Shown: positions 27,693 through 37,678, counted from the stretch's first letter. The stretch: DNA of 64,000 bases from Pseudomonas gozinkensis (GCF_014863585.1 NZ_CP062253.1:3312501-3376500); one strand, 5' to 3'. The notes: generated from the letters alone by a model not told the origin. Numbers and translations are program-made.

Positions 27693-29099
27693 ATGCCGGC
27701 GTGGCGCACTATCAGTTTGTGGATGGATCAACTCGACGAGCCGCTGACCGCGCGCCCGTCGCTTGCGCAGGACCTGGACGTCGACGTGGCGATCATTGGT
27801 GCCGGTTACACCGGACTGTGGACTGCGTACTACCTGAAACAACAGGCGCCGAGCCTGAACATCGCCATCATCGAAGCGCAAACCGCCGGGTTCGGCGCGT
27901 CCGGTCGCAACGGCGGTTGGTTGATGGGCAACCTGCTGGGCGAGGATCGCCTGCTGGCGGGCCTGTCACCGCAACAGCGCCGCGCTTCTTACGATCTGCT
28001 GCACGGCATTCCGGATGAAGTGGCAAATGTCCTCGAGCGCGAAGGCATCGACTGCGACTACCGCAAAGGCGGTGTGCTGTACTGCGCCGCGCGCTATCCC
28101 GAGCAGGAAGCGAATCTGCGGGATTACCTGAAAAAACTCCACGCTCAGGGCCTGACCGACGACGATTACCGCTGGCTCAGCCCCGAGCAACTGGCGCAGC
28201 AACTGCGCATCGCCAAACCCTATGGCGGCATCTTCGCCCCGCATGTGGCGACCATTCACCCGGCGAAACTGGTACGCGGCCTGGCACGAACCGTCGAAAG
28301 CATAGGGGTGAAGATCTACGAAAACAGCCCGGTGACCCACTGGCAGGCCGGCAGCCTGCGCACCGACAAGGCCAGCGTGCGCAGCCGCTGGATCGTCCCG
28401 GCCATCGAAGGTTATTCCGTCACGCTGCCACCGCTGGGCCGTTATCAATTACCCGTGCAGAGCCTGATCGTCGCCACCGAGCCGTTGCCCGCCGCGACCT
28501 GGGACGAAATCGGCTTGAGCCGCGGTCAGGCTTTCAGCGAATTCAGTCGCCAGGTCACTTACGGCCAGCGCAGTGCCGACAACCGTCTGATCTTCGGCGC
28601 CCGTGGCGGTTATCAGTTCGCCGGCAAGCTGCGCCACAACTTCGACCTGACCCGCGATGAAGTCGAGCTGCGCCGCTACCTGTTTGGCGAACTGTTCCCG
28701 CAACTGAAACACGTGCAGATCACCCATGCCTGGGGCGGCAACCTCGGCATGTCCCGGCATTTCAAACCGCACATGCTCTGTGATCGGGCCAACGGCATCG
28801 CGCTGTCCGGCGGCTATGGCGGGGAGGGTGTAGGCGCTTCCAGCCTGGGCGGTCGGACGCTTGCGGATCTGATTCTCGAGCGCGACACCGAGCTGACGCA
28901 TCAACCCTGGGTACTGCCCGACGGTGGAATCCACGCGCTGCGGGCCTGGGAACCGGAACCGTGCCGCTGGCTCGGCTACAACGCGATCATCAAAAGCTTC
29001 GTCCACGAAGACCAGACCCTGGCCAACCCGGCGACTGCGCCCTGGCGGCGCAAGCTCGCCAGCCAGGTGGCCGGGTTCATGGAAGGGTTCATGCACTAA
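27693..29099 (+). CDS. FAD-dependent amine oxidoreductase, PuuB-like
   Basis: A 468-residue DAO-type flavoprotein. The FAD-binding Rossmann motif IIGAGYTGLWTAYYL lies near residue 35, followed by GFGASGRNGGW, and the C-terminal GGYGGEGVGASSLGG is typical of gamma-glutamylputrescine oxidase-like enzymes. ATG 27693 has GGAG six bases upstream. A cupin and a polyamine-binding protein follow, which supports oxidation of a polyamine or its glutamyl derivative, but substrate specificity cannot be read. Confidence 0.87.
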   Translation: MPAWRTISLWMDQLDEPLTARPSLAQDLDVDVAIIGAGYTGLWTAYYLKQQAPSLNIAIIEAQTAGFGASGRNGGWLMGNLLGEDRLLAGLSPQQRRASYDLLHGIPDEVANVLEREGIDCDYRKGGVLYCAARYPEQEANLRDYLKKLHAQGLTDDDYRWLSPEQLAQQLRIAKPYGGIFAPHVATIHPAKLVRGLARTVESIGVKIYENSPVTHWQAGSLRTDKASVRSRWIVPAIEGYSVTLPPLGRYQLPVQSLIVATEPLPAATWDEIGLSRGQAFSEFSRQVTYGQRSADNRLIFGARGGYQFAGKLRHNFDLTRDEVELRRYLFGELFPQLKHVQITHAWGGNLGMSRHFKPHMLCDRANGIALSGGYGGEGVGASSLGGRTLADLILERDTELTHQPWVLPDGGIHALRAWEPEPCRWLGYNAIIKSFVHEDQTLANPATAPWRRKLASQVAGFMEGFMH

Positions 29100-29128
29100 A
29101 CGTTGTTTACTACGAGACAGGTAACGCC

Positions 29129-29473
29129 ATGAGCATCACCCAATTCAAGAACACCGCCACGTTGCAGCTGGAAGAATCCAACCCGGTGGCCGTGCCGCTC
29201 GGCGCGCCGGTGGCGATTGCCTCGACCACCAGCGTCGAGCGCGACGACGGCGTCGAAACCGGCGTCTGGGAATGCACCCCCGGCCGCTGGCGGCGGCAGA
29301 TCACCGCTCAGGAGTTCTGCCATTTCATTTCCGGCCGCTGCACGTTCACCCCGGACGACGGCGGCGAAACCCTGCATATACAAGGTGGCGACGCACTGAT
29401 GTTGCCGGCCAACACGCTCGGGATCTGGGACATCCAGGAAACCGTGCGCAAGACCTATGTCCTGATTTTCTGA
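29129..29473 (+). CDS. Cupin domain-containing protein
   Basis: A 114-residue single-domain cupin of the kind often placed beside polyamine or amino-acid oxidases. It contains VWECTPGRWRRQI, EFCHFISGRCTFTPDDGGETLHIQGGDALMLPANTLGIWDI and ends KTYVLIF. ATG 29129 follows an ACAGGTAACGCC stretch. The longer frame from 28961 overlaps the oxidoreductase gene and is not real. It is probably co-transcribed with its neighbours. Role unknown. Confidence 0.85.
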   Translation: MSITQFKNTATLQLEESNPVAVPLGAPVAIASTTSVERDDGVETGVWECTPGRWRRQITAQEFCHFISGRCTFTPDDGGETLHIQGGDALMLPANTLGIWDIQETVRKTYVLIF

Positions 29474-29529
29474 CGTTTTGATCCTTTTGATTGCCTGCCA
29501 ACAACAATAGCCAATACAGGAATCGATCC

Positions 29530-30615
29530 ATGATCCGAAAGACCCTCGCGCTCGCACCCTTGATGCTCGCCGTTTCCCTCGCTCAGGCTGCGGATACGGT
29601 CAAGGTTTACAACTGGTCCGACTACATCGCGCCGGACACCGCCAAGAACTTCGAAAAGGCCAGCGGCATTGGCGTCACCTATGACGTCTACGACAGCAAC
29701 GAAACCCTCGACGGCAAGCTGATGACCGGCAAATCCGGTTACGACGTGGTGTTTCCGTCCAACCATTTCATGGCGCGGCAGATCGAAGGCGGGGCGCTGA
29801 AGAAGCTCGACAAGAGCCAGTTGCCGAACTGGAAGAACCTCAACCCGGTATTGCTCAAGGCCTTGCAGACCAACGATCCGGGCAACGAACACGGCTTTCC
29901 GTACCTGTGGGGCAGCACCGGCATCGGCTACAACATCGCCAAGGTCAAGGCCGTGCTGGGGGACAACGCGCCGGTGGATTCCTGGGACTTGATCTTCAAA
30001 CCCGAATACATGGAAAAACTGCAGAAATGCGGCGTTGCGATCCTCGACAACGGCCCGGAACTGCTGCCGGCAGCGCTCAACTACCTGGGTCTGCCGCATC
30101 ACAGCAAAAATCCCGAGGACTACAAGAAAGCTGAAGCGCTGCTGATGAAAGTGCGGCCGTATGTCAGCTACTTCCATTCCTCGAAGTACACCAGCGACCT
30201 GGCCAACGGCGACATATGCGTGGCCGTCGGCTTCTCCGGCGATATCCTGCAAGCGGAAAACCGCGCCAAAGAGGCGAAGAATGGCGTCGACATCGGCTAC
30301 GAGATTCCCAAGGAAGGCGCCGCCATCTGGTTCGACATGGTCGCCATGCCCGCCGACGCACCGGACGAGAAGGCCGGCTACGCGTTCATGAACTACCTGC
30401 TGCAGCCCGACGTGATGGCCGGCATCAGCAACTACGTGCACTACGCCAATGGCAACGAACAGGCCGACAACCTGATCGATCCGGCGATCAAGAACGACAC
30501 CAAGGTTTATCCCAGCCCGGAAATGATGGGCAAGCTGTTCGCACTGGAAGCGATGCCGCTGAACATCGACCGGATCCGCACGCGGGTGTGGAACAAGATT
30601 CGCACCGGCAGCTGA
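29530..30615 (+). CDS. Periplasmic polyamine-binding protein (PotF/SpuD type)
   Basis: A 361-residue solute-binding protein. The signal peptide ends AQA before residue 21, and the mature protein begins ADTVKVYNWSDYIAPDT, the hallmark of the PotD/PotF family. Later motifs GYDVVFPSNHFM, PYLWGSTGIGYN and WDLIFKPEYMEKLQKCGV agree. It should deliver putrescine or spermidine to an ABC importer. No permease or ATPase genes follow, so it must use a transporter encoded elsewhere or act as a sensor. It ends the polyamine-type operon. Confidence 0.9.
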   Translation: MIRKTLALAPLMLAVSLAQAADTVKVYNWSDYIAPDTAKNFEKASGIGVTYDVYDSNETLDGKLMTGKSGYDVVFPSNHFMARQIEGGALKKLDKSQLPNWKNLNPVLLKALQTNDPGNEHGFPYLWGSTGIGYNIAKVKAVLGDNAPVDSWDLIFKPEYMEKLQKCGVAILDNGPELLPAALNYLGLPHHSKNPEDYKKAEALLMKVRPYVSYFHSSKYTSDLANGDICVAVGFSGDILQAENRAKEAKNGVDIGYEIPKEGAAIWFDMVAMPADAPDEKAGYAFMNYLLQPDVMAGISNYVHYANGNEQADNLIDPAIKNDTKVYPSPEMMGKLFALEAMPLNIDRIRTRVWNKIRTGS

Positions 30616-30621
30616 TGAAAA

Positions 30622-30649
30622 CAGGCGAGGGCGGTACAGCCCTCGCCTG
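30622..30649 (+). terminator. Hairpin after potF-like gene
   Basis: Perfect 11-bp stem CAGGCGAGGGC / GCCCTCGCCTG, seven bases past the stop. The T-run is poor, so termination may be factor-assisted. Confidence 0.6.
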
Positions 30650-31002
30650 AATATGTACTGTTGAATCAACTTGATATCAAACCACTGGCATTGCACTGAT
30701 AAAGTGCAGCAAAGTGAGACGCTGCTAACAAAAAACAACTTACCGATATTTAATATTTAAATAAGAAATCGTCAGACAATTAGGCAAATTCACCACACTT
30801 GCAAACTTCTTTCGGCGGCATGCGCTTTGTTTACGGGAGTTTCCCGGAACAGTTCAATTTGATCTCAAAAAAACGCTAGACGTTAGATTTCAAATTGTGT
30901 CAGGTTTCTTACGCCTTCATTGGGCGAGTGATAGGACAACCTCGCCAGAGGTTGTCGCTATCGGACAAAAACTGTTCCATTGCTAAACAAGGAAGTGTGT
31001 TT
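30650..31002 (+). promoter_or_regulatory. AT-rich leader and promoter region of aprA
   Basis: About 350 bases without a gene and markedly AT-rich. It must carry the aprA promoter, but I could not place -35/-10 boxes with confidence. The last 16 bases include the RsmA/E motif listed separately. Confidence 0.5.
30987..30996 (+). promoter_or_regulatory. RsmA/RsmE binding motif over the aprA ribosome-binding site
   Basis: ACAAGGAAGT fits the consensus (A/U)CANGGANG(U/A) at every position, and its GGA is the Shine-Dalgarno core, nine bases before the aprA ATG. Rsm proteins binding here would block translation until the GacA-dependent small RNAs titrate them. Such control of aprA is known in P. 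protegens; here it is inferred. Confidence 0.7.
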
Positions 31003-32448
31003 ATGTCGAAAGTAAAAGCTAACGCTATTGATACCGCCGAACAGGCTTTCCAGCTGGCAGCGACCAGCACGGCGTATAACCAGATCAATAGCTTCAGCCA
31101 CCAGTACGATCGTGGCGGCAACCTCACGGTCAATGGCAAACCCTCCTTTTCCGTCGACCAGGCCGCAACCCAGTTGTTGCGCGACGGCGCTGCCTACCAG
31201 GACAAGGATGGCAGCGGCAAGATCGAACTCACCTACACGTTCCTGACTTCGGTATCGTCCAGCACGATGAACAAGCACGGGATCACCGGGTTCAGTCAGT
31301 TCAGTACCCAACAGAAAGCCCAGGCCGCGCTCGCCATGCAATCCTGGGCCGATGTGGCCAATGTCACCTTCACCGAGAAAGCCTCGGGCGGTGACGGCCA
31401 TATGACTTTCGCCAACTACAGCGGTGGCGTGGACGGCGCAGCAGCGTTCGCCTACCTGCCGGGGACCGGTCCGGGTTATGACGGCACTTCGTGGTACTTG
31501 ATCAACAGCGGTTACACGCAGAACAAGACCCCGGACCTGAACAACTACGGTCGCCAGACCCTGACCCACGAAATCGGCCATACCCTTGGCCTGGCGCACC
31601 CGGGCGACTACAACGCCGGCAACGGCAACCCGACCTACAATGACGCCACCTACGGGCAAGACACCCGCGGCTACAGCGTCATGAGCTACTGGAGCGAAAG
31701 CAACACCAGCCAGAACTTCAGCAAGGGCGGCGTGGAAGCCTATTCCTCCGGCCCGCTGATGGATGACATTGCAGCGATCCAGAAGCTCTACGGCGCCAAC
31801 ATGACCACCCGCACCGGTGACACCACCTACGGCTTCAACTCCAACGCCGGTCGCGATTTCCTCAGCGCCTCGTCGTCGGCCGACAAGCTGGTGTTCTCGG
31901 TGTGGGATGCGGGCGGCAAGGACACCTTCGACTTCTCGGGTTTCACCCAGAACCAGAAGATCAACCTCAATGAAGCCTCGTTCTCCGACGTGGGCGGCCT
32001 GGTGGGCAACGTGTCCATCGCCAAGGGCGTCACCATCGAGAACGCGATCGGCGGTTCGGGCAACGACCTGCTGATCGGCAACAGCGCGGCCAACGAACTC
32101 AAGGGCGGTGCCGGCAACGACATCCTCTGGGGCGCCGGCGGTGCCGACAAGCTGTGGGGCGGTGCGGGTTCGGATACCTTTGTGTTCGCGGCCAGTTCCG
32201 ATTCCAAGCCGGGTGCGATCGATCAGATCCTCGATTTCGTCAGCGGCCTGGACAAAATCGACCTGACCGGCATCACCAATGGCGCCGGCCTGCACTTCGT
32301 CAGCGCCTTCACCGGCGCGGCGGGTGATGCGGTTCTGACATCGTCGGGCGGCAACAGCCTGCTGTCGGTGGACTTCTCCGGGCACGGCGTGGCTGATTTC
32401 CAGGTCAGCACCGTTGGCCAGGCAGCCACCAGCGACATCGTGGCGTGA
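31003..32448 (+). CDS. aprA: Serralysin-family alkaline metalloprotease AprA/AprX
   Basis: A 481-residue secreted protease. The zinc site [12 protein letters not shown] gives His189, Glu190, His193 and His199, and the Met-turn SVMSYW has Met227. The C-terminal third holds RTX calcium-binding repeats ([30 protein letters not shown]). It ends in a short hydrophobic tail DIVA, the usual type I secretion signal. ATG 31003 follows GGAAG; an upstream frame from 30895 is not coding. Export should go through AprD/E/F encoded downstream. In milk-spoiling and plant-associated strains this enzyme is AprX. The gene has its own terminator. Confidence 0.96.
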   Translation: MSKVKANAIDTAEQAFQLAATSTAYNQINSFSHQYDRGGNLTVNGKPSFSVDQAATQLLRDGAAYQDKDGSGKIELTYTFLTSVSSSTMNKHGITGFSQFSTQQKAQAALAMQSWADVANVTFTEKASGGDGHMTFANYSGGVDGAAAFAYLPGTGPGYDGTSWYLINSGYTQNKTPDLNNYGRQTLTHEIGHTLGLAHPGDYNAGNGNPTYNDATYGQDTRGYSVMSYWSESNTSQNFSKGGVEAYSSGPLMDDIAAIQKLYGANMTTRTGDTTYGFNSNAGRDFLSASSSADKLVFSVWDAGGKDTFDFSGFTQNQKINLNEASFSDVGGLVGNVSIAKGVTIENAIGGSGNDLLIGNSAANELKGGAGNDILWGAGGADKLWGGAGSDTFVFAASSDSKPGAIDQILDFVSGLDKIDLTGITNGAGLHFVSAFTGAAGDAVLTSSGGNSLLSVDFSGHGVADFQVSTVGQAATSDIVA

Positions 32449-32458
32449 TGTAACACGG

Positions 32459-32490
32459 AAAGCGGTGCGTAATGCGCCGCTTTCTTTACT
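32459..32490 (+). terminator. Terminator/attenuator between aprA and aprI
   Basis: Stem AAAGCGG-GC / GC-CCGCTTT around loop GTAAT, followed by a broken T-rich run (TTTCTTTACTT). It could lower expression of the inhibitor and exporter relative to the protease. Confidence 0.6.
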
Positions 32491-32540
32491 TGCATCGCCA
32501 TGGCCGGTAAGCAAGGCTACGTGCCGGAGTGAAATTTCCT

Positions 32541-32969
32541 ATGATCCAATTCGCTTTTACCCGCAAAGCGGCGGCGTATCTGTTGCCGGTGCTGATGATG
32601 ATTTCTGGAGAAACAACCATGGCAAGCAGCCTGAGACTCGAAGACCCATCGGTATTTGCCGGGCAGTGGCAAGCAACCCTGAGCGCCCGCAGTGACAGCC
32701 TCGAAGCGCAAGCGATGCAAGACAAGCCGTCGAACACCTGCCAGCTCGACCTCGAAGCCAATCAGACCCTGGGCAAGGGCGCCGATTGCCTGAGCGCTTG
32801 GTTGCAGGACTCAGCCATCGGCTGGTTCCCCGATCCGGACGGTCTGTCGATCACCGGCAAGGAAGGCTCAAGAATCCAGTTTTTCAGCCGACAACGTGAC
32901 GGGCTTTATCTGAGCACTTTGAAGTCAGGCCTGGTGATTACACTCAAGCGTTCAGCGCAGCAGCCGTAA
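32541..32969 (+). CDS. aprI: Periplasmic alkaline protease inhibitor (Inh/AprI)
   Basis: A 142-residue protein with an N-terminal signal peptide (cleavage near residue 29-31, after TTMAS) and an Inh beta-barrel domain: SLRLEDPSVFAGQWQATL, then the cysteine pair in NTCQLDL and GADCLSAW, and the hydrophobic core AIGWFPDPDGLSITG. Inh proteins block serralysin by inserting their N-terminus into the active site, protecting the periplasm. ATG 32541 has GGAG upstream. It sits between aprA and its exporter genes, the standard position. Confidence 0.93.
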   Translation: MIQFAFTRKAAAYLLPVLMMISGETTMASSLRLEDPSVFAGQWQATLSARSDSLEAQAMQDKPSNTCQLDLEANQTLGKGADCLSAWLQDSAIGWFPDPDGLSITGKEGSRIQFFSRQRDGLYLSTLKSGLVITLKRSAQQP

Positions 32970-33174
32970 TGACCGGAACAGACTGACCGTTTAAATATAA
33001 AGCACCCCGTTACAGTTATAAGCGACAGTGCAATAACACGCAGGCCGGTTTTAATCGCTGAAGTTGTTATTGAAGTGTAAGCAAGTACTGACGGTGTATG
33101 TCCCGCGCTCAAGGCGGGCAATTAATTGGAAGTCTCGCCAAGCAGGGCGGGAAATATCATTTCAGGAATAATCA

Positions 33175-34962
33175 ATGAAGATGGCGAAGGCCCCAGCCAC
33201 CGCTCCCTTATTCAAGGCATTGGGTGACTATAAAAGCATTCTGATCAGCGTCGGATGCTTTACCGCACTGATTAACGTGCTGATGCTGGTGCCCTCCATA
33301 TATATGCTTCAGGTCTACGACCGGGTGCTGTCTTCGCAGAACGAAACCACCCTGGCGATGCTGTCGCTGATGGTCGTCGGTTTCTTCGCCTTCATCGGCC
33401 TGCTGGAAGTGGTGCGCAGCTTTATCGTGATCCGCATCGGCAGCCAGCTCGAGCGCCGTTTCAATCTGCGGGTCTATCAGGCGGCCTTCGAGCGCAACCT
33501 GTTCAAGGGCGAGGGTAACGCCGGGCAGTCCCTGGGCGACCTGACCCACGTTCGCCAGTTCGTTACCGGGCCTGCGCTGTTCGCGTTCTTCGATGCGCCG
33601 TGGTTCCCGGTCTACCTGTTCGTGATTTACCTGTTCAACGTCTGGCTTGGCGTGCTCGCCACGGCGGGTGCGCTGCTGTTGATCGCGCTGGCGTGCCTGA
33701 ACGAATACATGACCAAAAAGCCGCTGGGCGAGGCCGCCGGTTTCTCGCAGAAATCCAGCCAGTTGGCCACCAGCCATCTGCACAACGCTGAAACCATTCA
33801 AGCCATGGGCATGCTCGGTGCCTTGCGCAAGCGTTGGTTCCAGGTGCATTCGCGCTTTCTCGGTCTGCAGAATCAGGCCAGCGACACTGGCGCGGTCATC
33901 AGCTCGCTGAGCAAAACCCTGCGCCTGTGTCTGCAATCGCTGGTGCTGGGCCTCGGCGCACTGCTGGTGATCAAGGGCGACATGACCGCCGGGATGATGA
34001 TCGCCGGTTCCATCCTGATGGGTCGGGTGCTGAGCCCGATCGACCAGTTGATTGCCGTGTGGAAGCAGTGGAGCGGGGCGAAGCTGGCTTACCGCCGCCT
34101 CGATGCGTTGCTGCAAGCCTTCCCGCCGAGCGACGACGCCATGGCGCTGCCGGCGCCGAAAGGCCAGATCACCTTTGAACAAGTCAGCGCCGGCCCTCCG
34201 GGTCAGCGTGCCGCGACCCTGCACATGGTCAATTTCAACCTGGCGGCCGGCGAAGTGCTGGGCGTGCTCGGTGCCTCAGGCTCCGGTAAGTCGACTCTGG
34301 CACGAGTGTTGGTCGGCGTATGGCCGGCCCTTGGCGGCACTGTACGTCTGGACGGCGCCGACATTCATCGATGGAACCGCGATCAGCTAGGTCCATACAT
34401 CGGCTATCTGCCCCAAGACATCGAGCTGTTCAGCGGCAGCATCGCCGAGAACATCGCCCGTTTCAGCGAAGCCGATCCGCAAAAAGTCGTGGCCGCCGCG
34501 CAACAGGCCGGGGTGCATGAACTGATCCTGCGCATGCCGCAAGGTTACGACACGCAGTTGGGCGAGGACGGCAGTGGCTTGTCCGGTGGTCAGAAGCAGC
34601 GCGTGGCACTGGCCCGTGCGTTGTACGGCAACCCGAGCCTGGTGGTGCTGGACGAGCCGAACTCCAACCTCGACACCGTCGGCGAAGCCGCGTTGTCCAG
34701 CGCGATCGTTCAGCTCAAGGCCCAAGGCACCACCGTGGTACTGGTGACCCACCGCTCTTCGGTACTGGCCCAGGCCGACAAGCTGCTGGTGCTCAACGAC
34801 GGTCGCCTGCAAGCGTTCGGACCGAGTCACGATGTGCTCAAGGCGCTGTCCGGCAACCAGCCCGGCAACCAGCCTCAACAAAATGAAAAACCTGCGCAGG
34901 CACCGGCGGGGCTCAGCATGAGCCGACAGTATCAGCCGACGACAAGGAATTCGGGTGTATGA
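33175..34962 (+). CDS. aprD: Type I secretion ABC transporter AprD
   Basis: A 595-residue exporter with six membrane helices (about 20-300) and an ATPase domain with Walker A GASGSGKST (Lys372), signature LSGGQKQR, Walker B LVVLDEPN and the switch histidine VTHR. It has no N-terminal peptidase domain, as expected for the PrtD/AprD class. It drives export of AprA and very probably the two RTX lipases downstream. Its stop overlaps the aprE start (ATGA at 34959-34962). A gap of about 200 bases separates it from aprI and could hold a separate promoter. Confidence 0.95.
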   Translation: MKMAKAPATAPLFKALGDYKSILISVGCFTALINVLMLVPSIYMLQVYDRVLSSQNETTLAMLSLMVVGFFAFIGLLEVVRSFIVIRIGSQLERRFNLRVYQAAFERNLFKGEGNAGQSLGDLTHVRQFVTGPALFAFFDAPWFPVYLFVIYLFNVWLGVLATAGALLLIALACLNEYMTKKPLGEAAGFSQKSSQLATSHLHNAETIQAMGMLGALRKRWFQVHSRFLGLQNQASDTGAVISSLSKTLRLCLQSLVLGLGALLVIKGDMTAGMMIAGSILMGRVLSPIDQLIAVWKQWSGAKLAYRRLDALLQAFPPSDDAMALPAPKGQITFEQVSAGPPGQRAATLHMVNFNLAAGEVLGVLGASGSGKSTLARVLVGVWPALGGTVRLDGADIHRWNRDQLGPYIGYLPQDIELFSGSIAENIARFSEADPQKVVAAAQQAGVHELILRMPQGYDTQLGEDGSGLSGGQKQRVALARALYGNPSLVVLDEPNSNLDTVGEAALSSAIVQLKAQGTTVVLVTHRSSVLAQADKLLVLNDGRLQAFGPSHDVLKALSGNQPGNQPQQNEKPAQAPAGLSMSRQYQPTTRNSGV

Positions 34963-36308
34963 GCAGCGCGAACATGAACACGCAAAACGAAGCGACGATG
35001 GAACACGCGTACATCACCGAACGCCCGGAGCGCGATGCGAAATTCTTCGCGCGCATGGGCTGGATTCTGGCGCTGGTCGGCGCCGGCAGTTTCTTCACCT
35101 GGGCGGCATTGGCGCCGCTGGACCAAGGCATTCCAGTGCAGGGCACCGTGGTGGTGTCGGGCAAGCGCAAGGCCGTGCAGTCGATGAGCAGCGGTGTGGT
35201 CAGCCGGATTCTGGTACGCGAAGGCGAAATCGTGAAGCAGGGCCAGCCACTGTTCCGCCTCGACCAGACCCAGGTCGCCGCCGACGTGCAATCGTTGCAA
35301 GCTCAGTACCGCATGGCCTGGGCCAGCCTGGCGCGCTGGCAGGCCGAGCGTGACAACCTCAAGCAAGTGACGTTTCCGGCAGAACTGAGCGACAACGCGG
35401 ATCCGCGCCTGGCACTGGTGCTGGAAGGCCAGCGGCAATTGTTCAGCAGCCGCCGCGAAGCGTTCTCCCGCGAGCAGGCCGCTCTGCGCGCCAGCATCGA
35501 AGGCGCCACCGCGCAACTGGCGGGCATGCGCCGCGCGCGTACCGACCTGAATGCGCAGGCCGACTCACTGCAACAGCAGTTGAGCAACCTGCAACCGCTG
35601 GCCGACAACGGCTACATCCCGCGCAACCGCTTGATGGAATACCAGCGTCAACTGTCGCAGGTGCAGCAGCAACTCGCAGAAAACACCGGTGATAGTGGCC
35701 GGGTGGAGCAGGGCATCCTCGAGTCGCGACTGAAATTGCAACAGCACAGCGAGGAATACCAGAAGGAAGTCCGCACTCAACTGGCCGACGCGCAACTGAA
35801 AAGCGTCACACTGTCCGAGCAACTGACCTCCGCCGGTTTCGACCTGCAACACAGCGAAATCCTCGCCACCGCCGACGGCGTGGCAGTCAACCTCGGCGTG
35901 CACACCGAAGGCGCCGTTGTCCGTCAGGGCGAAACCCTGCTGGAAATCGTCCCGCAAGGCACGCGCCTTGAAGTCGAAGGGCACCTGCCGATCAACCTGA
36001 TCGACAAGGTCGGCACGCACTTGCCGGTCGACATCCTGTTCACCGCGTTCAACCAGAGCAAGACGCCACGGGTGCCCGGCGAAGTCAGCCTGATTTCCGC
36101 CGACCAGATGGTCGACGAGAAAACCGGTGTGCCGTACTACGTGTTGCGCAGCAGCGTCAGCGATCAGGCCATGGAAAAACTCAACGGTCTGGTGATCAAG
36201 CCCGGCATGCCGGCGGAAATGTTCGTGCGCACTGGCGAACGTTCACTCCTCAACTACCTGTTCAAGCCGCTGCTCGACCGCGCCGGTTCCGCGTTGACCG
36301 AAGAATAA
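34959..36308 (+). CDS. aprE: Type I secretion membrane-fusion protein AprE
   Basis: A 449-residue HlyD/PrtE-family adaptor. A cytoplasmic N-terminus of about 40 residues precedes one membrane helix (about 28-52, WILALVGAGSFFTWAAL). A lipoyl domain (VVVSGKRKAVQSMSSGVVSRILVREGEIVKQGQPLFRL), a long coiled coil (about 95-290) and a C-terminal beta domain follow. It bridges AprD and AprF. It is translationally coupled to aprD, and two bases separate it from the aprF frame. Confidence 0.95.
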   Translation: MSSANMNTQNEATMEHAYITERPERDAKFFARMGWILALVGAGSFFTWAALAPLDQGIPVQGTVVVSGKRKAVQSMSSGVVSRILVREGEIVKQGQPLFRLDQTQVAADVQSLQAQYRMAWASLARWQAERDNLKQVTFPAELSDNADPRLALVLEGQRQLFSSRREAFSREQAALRASIEGATAQLAGMRRARTDLNAQADSLQQQLSNLQPLADNGYIPRNRLMEYQRQLSQVQQQLAENTGDSGRVEQGILESRLKLQQHSEEYQKEVRTQLADAQLKSVTLSEQLTSAGFDLQHSEILATADGVAVNLGVHTEGAVVRQGETLLEIVPQGTRLEVEGHLPINLIDKVGTHLPVDILFTAFNQSKTPRVPGEVSLISADQMVDEKTGVPYYVLRSSVSDQAMEKLNGLVIKPGMPAEMFVRTGERSLLNYLFKPLLDRAGSALTEE

Positions 36309-36322
36309 GGATGTTCGGCTGT

Positions 36323-37678
36323 ATGAATAAGCTTTCCATGCTGGCGGCAGCGTTCGCGCTGCTCGCGGGCAACAGTGCAGTGGCGGCCATGGGGCCGTTC
36401 GAAATCTACGAACAGGCGTTGCGCAATGACCCGGTATTCCTTGGCGCGATCAAGGAACGCGATGCAGGCCTTGAGAACCGCGCCATCGGCCGCGCCGGGC
36501 TGTTGCCGAAACTGGGTTACAACTACAACAAGGGCCGCAACTCGTCGAAGGCCACTTCACTCGACTCCCGCGCCCGCAACAACACTGAAGAGCGTAACTA
36601 CAGCAGCTACGGCTCGAGCCTGACCCTGCAACAACCGTTGCTCGACTACGAAGCCTACGCGGCGTATCGCAAGGGCGTAGCCCAGTCGCTGTTTGCCGAC
36701 GAAAACTTTCGCGGCAAGAGCCAGGAGCTTCTGGTTCGAGTACTGGATAACTACACCAAGGCCTTGTTTGCCCAGGATCAGATCGACATCGCGCAGGCCA
36801 AGAAGAAGGCGTACGAGCAGCAGTTTCAGCAGAACGAGCACATGTTCAAGCAGGGCGAGGGCACTCGCACTGACATCCTTGAAGCCGAGTCGCGTTATGA
36901 GCTGGCGACCGCCGAGGAAATCGAGGCCCGCGACGAGCAGGACGCCGCGCTTCGGGAGCTGGGCGCATTGGTAGGCGTGCCGGCGATGGACATCAGTGAT
37001 CTGGCGCCGCTGGATCAGAACTTCCAGACGTTCGCCTTGATGCCGGCCAATTACGACACCTGGCACGAACTGGCGGTCAGCAACAACCCGAACCTTGCGT
37101 CCCAGCGTCAGGCGGTGGAAGTGGCGCGGTATGAAGTCGAGCGCAATCGCGCCGGGCACCTGCCGAAAGTCAGCGCCTATGCCACGATGCGCCAGAACGA
37201 GTCGGAAAGCGGCAACACCTACAACCAGCGCTACGAAACCAACACCATCGGTTTCGAAGTGAGCGTGCCGTTGTACGCCGGTGGTGGCGTGTCGGCCTCG
37301 ACCCGTCAGGCCAGTCGCACCATGGAGCAGGCCGAATACGAACTGGACGGCAAGACCCGCGAGACGCTGATCGAACTGCGTCGCCAGTTCAGTGCATGCC
37401 TGTCCGGCGTCAACAAACTGCGCGCTTATCAAAAGGCGCTGGCGTCGGCCGAAGCGCTGGTGGTGTCGACCAAGCAAAGCATTCTCGGCGGCGAGCGAAC
37501 CAACCTGGATGCGCTGAACGCCGAACAACAACTATTTACCACCCGCCGCGATCTGGCCCAGGCACGCTATGACTACCTCATGGCCTGGACCAAATTGCAC
37601 TACTACGCGGGCACCTTGAGCGAGCAGGATCTGGCGCGGGTGGATGAGGCCTTCGGACAAGGCCCACGAACGCAATAA
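36323..37678 (+). CDS. aprF: Type I secretion outer-membrane channel AprF
   Basis: A 451-residue TolC-family protein. The signal peptide ends near VAA before MGPFEIYEQALRNDPVFLGAIKERDAGLENR, which is strongly AprF-like from memory. Two repeated halves with long coiled coils are visible (LLVRVLDNYTKALFAQDQID, then LIELRRQFSACLSGVNKL). I prefer ATG 36323, nine bases after AAGGATG; ATG 36311 would add four residues. It completes the AprDEF exporter. Confidence 0.93.
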   Translation: MNKLSMLAAAFALLAGNSAVAAMGPFEIYEQALRNDPVFLGAIKERDAGLENRAIGRAGLLPKLGYNYNKGRNSSKATSLDSRARNNTEERNYSSYGSSLTLQQPLLDYEAYAAYRKGVAQSLFADENFRGKSQELLVRVLDNYTKALFAQDQIDIAQAKKKAYEQQFQQNEHMFKQGEGTRTDILEAESRYELATAEEIEARDEQDAALRELGALVGVPAMDISDLAPLDQNFQTFALMPANYDTWHELAVSNNPNLASQRQAVEVARYEVERNRAGHLPKVSAYATMRQNESESGNTYNQRYETNTIGFEVSVPLYAGGGVSASTRQASRTMEQAEYELDGKTRETLIELRRQFSACLSGVNKLRAYQKALASAEALVVSTKQSILGGERTNLDALNAEQQLFTTRRDLAQARYDYLMAWTKLHYYAGTLSEQDLARVDEAFGQGPRTQ

